Position numbers and translations under genes: made by a program. The notes beneath the pieces were generated by a model, which saw only the letters and a program-made list of their open reading frames with translations, was not told the DNA's origin and did not search any database. From Thioalkalivibrio sp. (GTDB lineage: Bacteria > Pseudomonadota > Gammaproteobacteria > SpSt-1174): a stretch of DNA of 22,589 nt. The number at the start of each line of letters is the position of its first letter. Positions within the stretch are counted from its first letter, which is position 1. The stretch spans positions 1 through 22,589 of the forward strand of contig DSBO01000023.1 in assembly GCA_011046015.1 (NCBI GenBank), read 5' to 3'. Positions 1 through 7,349 of this stretch are shown piece after piece.

Positions 1-2820
1 CTCCTGCAGGGTCAGCTCATGCACCCGGTCGCGAAACGCGCGGTAGGCATCCGTGAGCAGGGCGGTGTCGTCCGCCGGCATCAGGCCGCTCTCGGCCAGG
101 GCTTCAAGGATGCGGATGTTGTCCGTGTACACCGACAGGGCCGGGTATTCGTGGGCGTAAGCCAGAACCTCATATTGCACCATAAATTCGATGTCGGCGA
201 TACCGCCCGGGTCCTTTTTGAGGCTGAACAGACCCTCCTCGCGGCTGCCGTGCTCGGCCCACATCTTCTCGCGCATCTCGCGCACCTCGCGCCGCAGGGC
301 ATCGCGATCGCGCGGGCGGGCGAGGATCTCCTGGCGTACGGCATCGAAGGCCGCGTGGATGTGCGGGTCGCCGGCCACCGGCCGGGCGCGGACCAGGGCC
401 TGGTGTTCCCAGGTCCAGGCCTCCTTGCGCTGGTAGCGGGTGAAGGCGGTGAGGCTGCTGACCATGAGCCCGGAGGCGCCGCTGGGGCGCAGGCGGGTGT
501 CCACCTCGTAGAGCGTGCCGGCGGGGGTGAGCGCGGTGAGGATGTGGATGATGCGCTGGGCCAGACGGGCGAAGAAGGTGGCGTTGTCGAGCTGTTTCTC
601 GCCGTCGGTGTACTGTTCCTCGCCGGCACTGTCGTGCAGGAAGACGATATCCAGGTCCGAGCCGTAGCCGAGCTCGATCCCGCCGAGCTTGCCGTAGGCG
701 ATGATGGCAAAGCCTGCCTTGCGTGACTTGCCGTCCACCTCGCAGCGCGGGTGGCCGTGGCGCTTGAGGAGCTGGCGCCAGGCGATGGCCAGCACCTCGT
801 TGAGCACCGCCTCGGCGATCCAGGTGAGCTGGTCGCTCACCTTCATCAGCGGCAGCACGTCCATCACGTCGGCGGCAGCCACCTTGAGCACCTGCACCTG
901 CTTGAACTGGCGCAGCCGGTCCATCAGCTGCTCCATGTCGTCCGGGTCGATCTGCGCCAGTTCCTCGGCCAGCTCCACGGCGAGTCGCTCGCGATCGGGC
1001 GGCGCGTAGAGGCTGCGCGGGTCGAGCAGCTCGTCGAGCAGCAGCGGGTGGCGGGTGACGTGCTCGGCGATCCAGGGGCTCTCGGCGCAGAGCTGCACCA
1101 GTTGCGAGAGCGCCAGCGGGTTCTCCACCAGCAGGGCGAGATACACCGAGCGTTTGGCAATCGTCTTGATGAGCCGGAGGGTGCGCTCCAGCGCCAGGGC
1201 CGGGAACTCGGTGCCGCCGGCCGCGCCGATCAGCAGCGGCATGAGCTGGTCGAGACGCTTGCGCCCGGTGCTGGTGAGCGTCTTCACCACCCGCTCCTGG
1301 TGCAGCTCGTCGATCAGGCGCAGGGCCTCGGCCGGGTCCTCGAAACCGGCCTCGGTCAGCGCGGCCACCGCCACGTCGCTGCCCAGACCGCCTTCCCAGA
1401 GGGCGGTGAGCTGGTGCTCCCCGGCCGGGGCCTCGCCCTCGTCCTCGCCGGTCTGCGGCGCGCCGAAGACCTGGGTGAAGTGCTCGTGAACGTGACGCAT
1501 GTGGCGGTCCAGCACCCGAAAGAAGCCGTCCCAGTCATCGAAACCCATGGACCAGGCCAGGCGCAGGCGGGCCTCGTCCTCGACCGGCAGGGCATGTGCC
1601 TGCTGGTCGGCCCACATCTGGATGTGGTTCTCGGTGCGGCGCAGGAACGCGTAGGCGGCCTGCAGCTGCTGCTCGACGAAGGCCGGGAGCAGCTCGCGCT
1701 CCACCAGGCGAGAGAGAACGGTGCGGATGGCGCGCACCTGCAGGTGCGGGTCGCGCCCGCCGCGGATCAGCTGGAAGGCCTGGCCGATGAACTCGATCTC
1801 GCGGATGCCGCCGGTGCCGAGCTTCACGTTACCGATGCGCCCCTTGCGCACCGACTCGCGGTTGATCATGGCCTTCATCTCGCGCAGCGAGGCGAAGGCG
1901 CCGTAGTCGAGGTAGCGCCGGTAGACGAAGGGCCGCAGCATGGCGTGCAGCTCCTTGCCCGCCGCCCGGTCGCCGGCTACCACCCGCGCCTTGATCATGG
2001 CGTAACGCTCCCACTCGCGACCGTGGGCCTGGTAGTAGTCCTCCAGCCCCGAGAAGCTCATCACCAGCGGGCCGGCATCGCCAAAGGGGCGCAGGCGCAT
2101 GTCCACGCGAAAGACGAAACCGTCGGCCGTCATGGCGTCCAGCGACTTGATCAGCCGCTGCCCGAGGCGCAGGAAGAACTGGTAGTTGTCCAGCGCCCGC
2201 TCCCCGTCGGTCTCGCCGTCCTCCGGGTAGGCGAAGATCAGGTCGATGTCGGAGGAGAAGTTCAGCTCGCCGCCGCCCAGCTTGCCCATGCCCAGAACCA
2301 CCAGTCGCTGCGCCGCGCCCGCGCGGCTGCGCGGCACACCATGTCGCGCCACCAGGCGGCGGTAGTGCCAGTCCAGGGTGGCGTCGGTGAAGTGCTCGGC
2401 CACGTCGGTGGTGTCGCGCAGGGTCTCGTCCAGGCTCGCCAGCCCGGCGAGGTCGCGCCAGGCGATGCGCAGCATCTCGCGGCGGCGGTGCTGACGCAGC
2501 GCCCGGTCCAGCGCCGCATCGTCGCCGGCCTTGCCGACGAAGGCCCAGACACGCGCCTCGAGCTCGCCCGCCGCGTAGATGCGGTGCAGGTCGCCGCTCT
2601 CCAGCAGCCCCGCCAACAGCGCCGGGTCGCCCGCACAGGCCTGGGCCACGAAGCGGCTGGTCGCCCAAACCCGCGCCGTCTCCGGCGGCAACTCCGGGCA
2701 GGCCATGCCTGCGCGCTCCAGGCCCTCGGTGAAGGTCTCCCAGGCATGGCGTACCGGGGGCTGCAGCGGCTCGGGGATGACGGAGAGGTCGAAGGGCGGG
2801 GTACGGGGGATATCGGTCAT
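1..2820 (-). CDS. glnE: Bifunctional glutamine synthetase adenylyltransferase/deadenylase GlnE (3' end beyond the window)
   Basis: GlnE adds AMP to, and removes it from, glutamine synthetase in response to PII and glutamine, and so tunes nitrogen assimilation in the cytoplasm. The minus-strand frame opens at the ATG ending at 2820 and stays open to base 1, giving 940 codons with no stop. The E. coli protein has about 946 residues, so only a few residues should be missing. Two nucleotidyltransferase centres are visible: the N-terminal one has GMGKLGGGELNFSSDIDL with Asp191 and Asp193, and the C-terminal one has YGKLGGIELGYGSDLDI with Asp722 and Asp724. This is the duplicated AT-N/AT-C layout of the family. 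The start codon has no clear Shine-Dalgarno sequence. The gene lies downstream of tRNA-Phe on the same strand but beyond a strong hairpin, so it probably has its own promoter. Identification is very secure. Confidence 0.97.
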   Translation of the reverse strand, partial: MTDIPRTPPFDLSVIPEPLQPPVRHAWETFTEGLERAGMACPELPPETARVWATSRFVAQACAGDPALLAGLLESGDLHRIYAAGELEARVWAFVGKAGDDAALDRALRQHRRREMLRIAWRDLAGLASLDETLRDTTDVAEHFTDATLDWHYRRLVARHGVPRSRAGAAQRLVVLGMGKLGGGELNFSSDIDLIFAYPEDGETDGERALDNYQFFLRLGQRLIKSLDAMTADGFVFRVDMRLRPFGDAGPLVMSFSGLEDYYQAHGREWERYAMIKARVVAGDRAAGKELHAMLRPFVYRRYLDYGAFASLREMKAMINRESVRKGRIGNVKLGTGGIREIEFIGQAFQLIRGGRDPHLQVRAIRTVLSRLVERELLPAFVEQQLQAAYAFLRRTENHIQMWADQQAHALPVEDEARLRLAWSMGFDDWDGFFRVLDRHMRHVHEHFTQVFGAPQTGEDEGEAPAGEHQLTALWEGGLGSDVAVAALTEAGFEDPAEALRLIDELHQERVVKTLTSTGRKRLDQLMPLLIGAAGGTEFPALALERTLRLIKTIAKRSVYLALLVENPLALSQLVQLCAESPWIAEHVTRHPLLLDELLDPRSLYAPPDRERLAVELAEELAQIDPDDMEQLMDRLRQFKQVQVLKVAAADVMDVLPLMKVSDQLTWIAEAVLNEVLAIAWRQLLKRHGHPRCEVDGKSRKAGFAIIAYGKLGGIELGYGSDLDIVFLHDSAGEEQYTDGEKQLDNATFFARLAQRIIHILTALTPAGTLYEVDTRLRPSGASGLMVSSLTAFTRYQRKEAWTWEHQALVRARPVAGDPHIHAAFDAVRQEILARPRDRDALRREVREMREKMWAEHGSREEGLFSLKKDPGGIADIEFMVQYEVLAYAHEYPALSVYTDNIRILEALAESGLMPADDTALLTDAYRAFRDRVHELTLQE

Positions 2821-3009
2821 CGCGCTAGCTTAAGGCGCGTGGCCACACCCCACAAGGCGTGTCACCGCCGCCCAGAGGGTTAGGCCGTCCAGCCCGGGAC
2901 CGAAGCAAACCCGCCAGCCAGGCGGACAGCCGCGCGTGCACCGGCGGGCCCGCAAGGGGGGGCGTGAAGCGACGACTCATGATCCCGGAACATCGGACAA
3001 GACGGGCGG

Positions 3010-3028
3010 GGTTCGATTCCGGCACCCA
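3010..3028 (+). other. Isolated tRNA T-arm-like sequence
   Basis: GGTTCGATTCCG followed by GCACCCA reads like the T-loop and 3' acceptor of a tRNA, but no matching 5' half can be found upstream and the T stem would contain one mismatch. The 12 bases 3010-3021 recur inverted in the T arm of tRNA-Phe (3089-3100). It may be a decayed tRNA fragment or a chance match to the conserved B-box sequence. Confidence 0.3.
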
Positions 3029-3036
3029 GAAACGAC

Positions 3037-3064
3037 GAAGGCCACGGCGTAAGCCGTGGCCTTC
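3037..3064 (-). terminator. Hairpin downstream of tRNA-Phe, probable terminator
   Basis: Perfect 12-bp inverted repeat (3037-3048 against 3053-3064) with a 4-base loop, 11 bases past the 3' end of tRNA-Phe. On the minus strand it is followed by GTCGTTTC, which is only mildly T-rich. It most likely ends the mutY-yggX-tRNA-Phe transcript and insulates glnE. It could also guide 3' trimming of the tRNA precursor. Confidence 0.6.
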
Positions 3065-3075
3065 GAAGAAGGATA

Positions 3076-3151
3076 TGGTGGCCAGGGACGGAATCGAACC
3101 GCCGACACGGGGATTTTCAATCCCCTGCTCTACCAACTGAGCTACCTGGCC
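3076..3151 (-). tRNA. tRNA-Phe (anticodon GAA)
   Basis: A complete 76-base tRNA reads on the minus strand. The 7-bp acceptor stem GGCCAGG/CCTGGCC is followed by discriminator A and an encoded CCA. The D arm contains AGCTCAGTTGGTAGAGC. The anticodon stem GGGGA/TCCCC encloses loop TTGAAAA, giving anticodon GAA, and the T loop is GGTTCGATTCC. All canonical positions are present. It sits 81 bases downstream of yggX on the same strand, the arrangement also found in Pseudomonas, so it is probably processed from the mutY-yggX transcript or made from its own promoter. Confidence 0.98.
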
Positions 3152-3166
3152 TGATCTTGCGCCGCT

Positions 3167-3182
3167 GGCAGGGGCCCCTGCC
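3167..3182. repeat. Perfect 16-base palindrome between yggX and tRNA-Phe
   Basis: GGCAGGGG followed directly by CCCCTGCC forms a 16-base perfect palindrome starting 15 bases upstream of the tRNA-Phe 5' end. It could be a protein-binding site, or part of a processing structure together with the neighbouring hairpin at 3185-3210. No function can be assigned. Confidence 0.45.
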
Positions 3183-3184
3183 GA

Positions 3185-3210
3185 GCGAGCCGCCTATTAA
3201 AGCGGCTCGC
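3185..3210 (-). terminator. Hairpin just after yggX
   Basis: GCGAGCCGC (3185-3193) pairs perfectly with GCGGCTCGC (3202-3210) around an 8-base A/T-rich loop, 22 bases past the yggX stop. No T-run follows on the minus strand, so it is either a weak or Rho-assisted terminator, or a structure marking the boundary between the mRNA and the tRNA precursor. Confidence 0.4.
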
Positions 3211-3473
3211 CCCTTCGGCGTCAAGGGTCGACTCAGGATTCCGGCGGCACGTAGCCTTCCGGCTTGGCCGTTTCCTCGCCGCTGAAGAAGAACTTTTCCA
3301 TTTCCTCTTCCAGGAACTTGCGGGCCTTGGGGTCGACCGGGGTCAGGCGGTACTCGTTGATGAGCATGGTCTGGTGACGCAGCCACGCCTGCCATGCCTC
3401 CTTGGAGACGTTCTCCCAGATCCGCTTGCCGAGATCCCCCGGGTACGGCGGCAGGTCGAGGCCCTCGGCCTCC

Positions 3474-4568
<1,095 letters not shown>

Positions 4569-4569
4569 G

Positions 4570-5151
4570 TCACTCGTCGTGTGTCGGGAGGGTTCCCGCC
4601 CGGGCATCGCGCTCCACGTTGTCGAACAGGATGCGGGCCTCGTCGCGCAGCGCGGCCCTGACGATGGCCGGGCCGATCAGCGGCGGCACCCGGAACCGGG
4701 GGGTGAAGCGGGCACGGTACACAATCCGCGTGGCGGCGTCCAAGTCCTCGAACTGCCAGCTGGCCTGCCCGCTCGAGAAGTCGCTCAGTTCCGGCACGAT
4801 GACGGCTTCCAGACTGCCGTCCGGCATGACCAGCACATCCTCGACCCGCTCGAGCTCGGGGCAGAAGATCAGCACGCAGCGGCGAATCACCGTGCGCACC
4901 CGCTCGACATCCGGGTCTTCCGCCGGCAATACCTCGCTGACGATGATCGCGGGATTCACGGCGACGAGCCCCTCGAAGTCGGTGAGCACGGCCCGCACCG
5001 GCCCCGCGGCCGCCGCAAGCGTGACGGTCATCGTGAGCGTGTACTCACCGGCCTGGTGCCCGGTTTCGAGCTGCTCGACCTCGGCGGCCGAGGCCGGAAG
5101 GGCGAGCAGGCCCACGGGCAGCCACGGCCGCAGGCATCGCAACAGACGCAT
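4570..5151 (-). CDS. Exported SRPBCC (START/polyketide-cyclase-like) family protein
   Basis: A protein of 193 residues with a probable cleaved signal peptide: a basic start MRLLRCLRP, a hydrophobic core LPVGLLALP, then a likely cleavage after ASA. The mature part (for example VRAVLTDFEGLVAVNP, then paired strands, and a C-terminal helix with VRAALRDEARILFDNVE) looks like the helix-grip SRPBCC fold, which usually binds a hydrophobic ligand. No ligand can be named. Cysteines in RRCVLIFCPEL might form a disulfide in the periplasm. The frame opens at 5160, but the second ATG (5151) is better placed behind GGAAGG. The stop is one base from the mutY start, so it is first in the SRPBCC-mutY-yggX transcript. 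Family assignment is by pattern only. Confidence 0.75.
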   Translation of the reverse strand: MRLLRCLRPWLPVGLLALPASAAEVEQLETGHQAGEYTLTMTVTLAAAAGPVRAVLTDFEGLVAVNPAIIVSEVLPAEDPDVERVRTVIRRCVLIFCPELERVEDVLVMPDGSLEAVIVPELSDFSSGQASWQFEDLDAATRIVYRARFTPRFRVPPLIGPAIVRAALRDEARILFDNVERDARAGTLPTHDE

Positions 5152-5249
5152 GGCATCCATCCTTCCGAGAACTTAAGGAGCATAGTTCACTCGCGATCCC
5201 TTGAGGCGCCGCGCCCTACACCGGGCCCGCGATTGATACCACAGAGTTT

Positions 5250-5279
5250 TTGTGCAAATCTTTGCGCGGGCTCGATAAC
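5250..5279 (+). promoter_or_regulatory. Possible promoter with internal inverted repeat for the lipoprotein gene
   Basis: TTGTGC (5250-5255) and GATAAC (5274-5279) are 18 bases apart, a weak sigma-70-like pair, about 24 bases before the lipoprotein start. The perfect inverted repeat GCAAA-TC-TTTGC (5254-5265) lies within the spacer, where a repressor could act. The local sequence is A/T-rich against a GC-rich background. Weakly supported. Confidence 0.3.
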
Positions 5280-5302
5280 AACCCTTCAGGGAGGAATCAC
5301 AA

Positions 5303-6271
5303 ATGAAGCGCCTTGCCCTGGCGGTCACCGCCACCACCCTTTCGCTCGCACTGGCCGGCTGCGGCGGCAGCAGCGGCGGTCCTACCGCAACCATGAGCGC
5401 CGACATCCCGACCGCCGCGGCCTCCATCAACGAATCCAATTCGGTGACGATTGCCCTCTCGGTCCTCGCGGCCGACGAAATCGCCTCGGAGGGCAGCCCG
5501 GTCGGCGTAGTCTCGCAACCCGCTTACACCAATATCTTCGAACTGGCCTCGCACACCGCCAAGGGCGCCACGCCCGGCGCCCCGAATCCTACGGGGCTGA
5601 CGGAATCCGCCTCCGGGCAGTGCGATTTCGGCGGCAGCCTGTCGATTAGCGCAACAGTTACCCCCGACAGCAATTTCTACATCGACGACTGGGGCGACAT
5701 CATCGCACTCGACTACCCGCTGACCATGTCGGCCTCCATGCGCTTTTTCGACTGCGATACGGGGTCAGCCTATGGCTACCCGATCCTGGGCGGCGACCTG
5801 AACATGTCGATCAGCTCTTCCGACGGCTACGACCTGGCCATGGCACTGTGGGGCAACGGTTTCGGCTACACCATTCCGAACCTCGGCATCTACGAAGGGA
5901 TATCGTCGTACAACTTTGTCTTCGATTACGATGGGGTCGACACGATCACCTACACCACCGACTACACGCTGCACTGCGGCCATGCAGACATCAACGGCAC
6001 GGTGAGCGTGAGTTCTGTCACGCCCTGGACGTTTGTGGTGGGGACCTGGCACCCGGTGGACGGGCAGATTGAAGTCGTGGGTGCAGACGGCACCTCGTTG
6101 CGCATTACCGCCACCGCGGTGACCGGTGGCGATCCCGACGCCGATGGGGCGTTCTATGTCGAGGTCGACAGCGATCCGCTGACCGACGGCTACGAACAAA
6201 GCTACTACCTATCCCCGACGATCGGCTGGAACAACACGGGGTACCTTGTCACCCCGTGGTATGACTACTAA
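5303..6271 (+). CDS. Putative lipoprotein of unknown function
   Basis: A 322-residue protein with a lipoprotein signal peptide: MKRLALAV, a hydrophobic core, and the lipobox LAGC with the lipidated cysteine at position 20. This is followed by a Gly/Ser-rich linker with no Asp at +2, so outer-membrane sorting is expected. The mature domain is rich in Ser, Thr, Gly, Asp and aromatic residues, typical of an extracytoplasmic beta-structured protein. It has three further cysteines (107, 151, 225), including QCDFGG and LHCGH. I recognise no catalytic motif. The start has a strong Shine-Dalgarno sequence (GGGAGGA) 7 bases upstream. Codon use is visibly less GC-biased than in the neighbours. It is followed at 6345 by an outer-membrane barrel gene on the same strand, which suggests a paired envelope function, and both stand against the strand of the flanking asmA and mutY units. 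Confidence 0.8.
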   Translation: MKRLALAVTATTLSLALAGCGGSSGGPTATMSADIPTAAASINESNSVTIALSVLAADEIASEGSPVGVVSQPAYTNIFELASHTAKGATPGAPNPTGLTESASGQCDFGGSLSISATVTPDSNFYIDDWGDIIALDYPLTMSASMRFFDCDTGSAYGYPILGGDLNMSISSSDGYDLAMALWGNGFGYTIPNLGIYEGISSYNFVFDYDGVDTITYTTDYTLHCGHADINGTVSVSSVTPWTFVVGTWHPVDGQIEVVGADGTSLRITATAVTGGDPDADGAFYVEVDSDPLTDGYEQSYYLSPTIGWNNTGYLVTPWYDY

Positions 6272-6301
6272 TGCATACCGAGGCGTCATAGCCACCTGCG
6301 C

Positions 6302-6328
6302 GAGAGGCCGGGCGCAGCCCGGCCTCTC
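6302..6328 (+). terminator. Strong hairpin between the lipoprotein and barrel genes
   Basis: A perfect 12-bp stem (6302-6313 with 6317-6328) and a 3-base loop lie 30 bases after the lipoprotein stop and 16 bases before the barrel ATG. No T-run follows, so full intrinsic termination is doubtful. It could attenuate transcription, stabilise the upstream message or limit ribosome access to the weak GAAGA site before the next gene. Confidence 0.4.
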
Positions 6329-6344
6329 CCTGCATGAAGATCCC

Positions 6345-7139
6345 ATGAAACGTACGTCCCCGTCCGCCTGCCTTCTCCTCTCCATGTTCATCGCCGCGCC
6401 GGCCGCGCTCGCGGCCGAGTTCCGCGCCTACCCCTTCGTCCACTACTTCGACTACACGGAGTATGCGGATGACGGGACCTTCCTGGACGGCGAGACCGGG
6501 CCGCTGCTTGGCTTCGGCATGTCGCTCGCCAGTACCAGCGGTCCCCACGGGCTGCGCGGAAAGTTCGAACTGGCAGGCGGGACCGTGGACTACGACGGCC
6601 AGACCCAGACGGGTGTACCGCACAAGACCGACACGGATACGCTGCTGTTTCGCCTGGGCCTGGACTACGAGTTTGCCGTCTTACCCGAACGGGTGAAGCT
6701 GATCGGCGGCGCCGATTACGTGGCCTGGGACCGCGATATCCAGCCGGCCTACAACCCGCTGGTCGGAGGCATGGTGGGCGGGCTGCTGGAGGAATACCGC
6801 TGGTGGGAACTGCGCATGGGCATCGATGCCGTGCTGTATGCGCGCAACCGCCACCAGTGGTCGGCGCGTGCCGAGGCCCTGTACATCGAGGACCCGGAGA
6901 TGACCGTGGTCGATTTCGGCGACCTGAAACTCGACCTGGGTTCCGAGACCGGCTTTCGCCTGACGGGCCGCTACCTGCACCAAAGCCCGGACGACTGGTC
7001 GGTGGGCGCCGAGGTCTACTGGGAGGAATGGGAGTTCGGGCGCAGCGACGACGTGGTCTATGGCCCGTTCATCGTCCACGAGCCCCGCAGCGAGACCCGG
7101 CACCGCGGGATCCGGCTGATCGTCGAGCAGCGGTTCTGA
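6345..7139 (+). CDS. Putative outer-membrane beta-barrel protein
   Basis: A 264-residue protein with a clear Sec signal peptide (MKRTSPSACLLLSMFIAAP, then cleavage after ALA before AEFRAYP). The mature chain alternates hydrophobic and polar residues in strands of barrel length, is rich in Tyr, Trp and Gly, and ends in RLIVEQRF. That C-terminal pattern with a final Phe is recognised by the BAM complex. No specific porin or enzyme family is recognised; about ten to twelve strands would fit the length. The open frame extends upstream to 6246, but those codons overlap the lipoprotein and cross a hairpin, and only the ATG at 6345 gives a signal peptide. The Shine-Dalgarno sequence is weak (GAAGA). 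It probably works with the lipoprotein encoded just before it. Confidence 0.75.
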   Translation: MKRTSPSACLLLSMFIAAPAALAAEFRAYPFVHYFDYTEYADDGTFLDGETGPLLGFGMSLASTSGPHGLRGKFELAGGTVDYDGQTQTGVPHKTDTDTLLFRLGLDYEFAVLPERVKLIGGADYVAWDRDIQPAYNPLVGGMVGGLLEEYRWWELRMGIDAVLYARNRHQWSARAEALYIEDPEMTVVDFGDLKLDLGSETGFRLTGRYLHQSPDDWSVGAEVYWEEWEFGRSDDVVYGPFIVHEPRSETRHRGIRLIVEQRF

Positions 7140-7145
7140 GCAGGA

Positions 7146-7168
7146 CCCGGACGGCATCGCCGTCCGGG
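7146..7168 (+). terminator. Hairpin after the barrel gene
   Basis: CCCGGACGGC (7146-7155) pairs perfectly with GCCGTCCGGG (7159-7168) around loop ATC, six bases past the stop codon of the barrel gene. The following bases CACCGGTTTCC hold only a short T-run. It is the likely 3' end of the lipoprotein-barrel transcript. Confidence 0.5.
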
Positions 7169-7224
7169 CACCGGTTTCCGGCTCGCCCCTGCGATGGCGG
7201 AAGGCGTGACGCGATAACCGAACC

Positions 7225-7311
7225 GTCATCCTGACGGGGGCCGGGAACCCGCGTCACCCAGGGTGACGACGCGACAGCTCGATACCGGGTTCCGGCCTTC
7301 GCCGGAATGAC
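7225..7311. repeat. Short palindromic intergenic repeat (REP/MITE-like)
   Basis: About 87 bases bounded by imperfect terminal inverted repeats. The left end begins GTCATCCTGACGGGGGCCGG and runs into GAACCCG. The complement of the right end begins GTCATTCCGGCGAAGGCCGG and also runs into AACCCG. A second perfect inverted repeat (CGTCACCC-A-GGGTGACG, 7252-7268) sits near the centre. It resembles the common family of short intergenic palindromes starting GTCATTCC. It lies between the convergent barrel and asmA genes and contains no coding sequence. Other genomic copies cannot be seen in this window. Confidence 0.6.
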
Positions 7312-7349
7312 AGGAACTCCCGAACCCCCCGGGTTCCGCCCGCGGGGGA

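Noticed and set aside
751..2883. A 710-codon plus-strand open frame
   Set aside because: It is antisense to glnE, which has full family motifs, and its translation is low-complexity and matches nothing recognisable; GC-rich DNA leaves the antisense frame open.
2825..3140. Two short open frames, one on each strand, across the glnE-tRNA gap
   Set aside because: Both translate tRNA-Phe (for example GIEPPTRGFSIPCSTN), a common false protein; the tRNA fully explains the sequence.
3010..3151. Phage or island attachment site at tRNA-Phe
   Set aside because: The repeated 12 bases are inverted, not direct, no integrase is present, and glnE follows directly.
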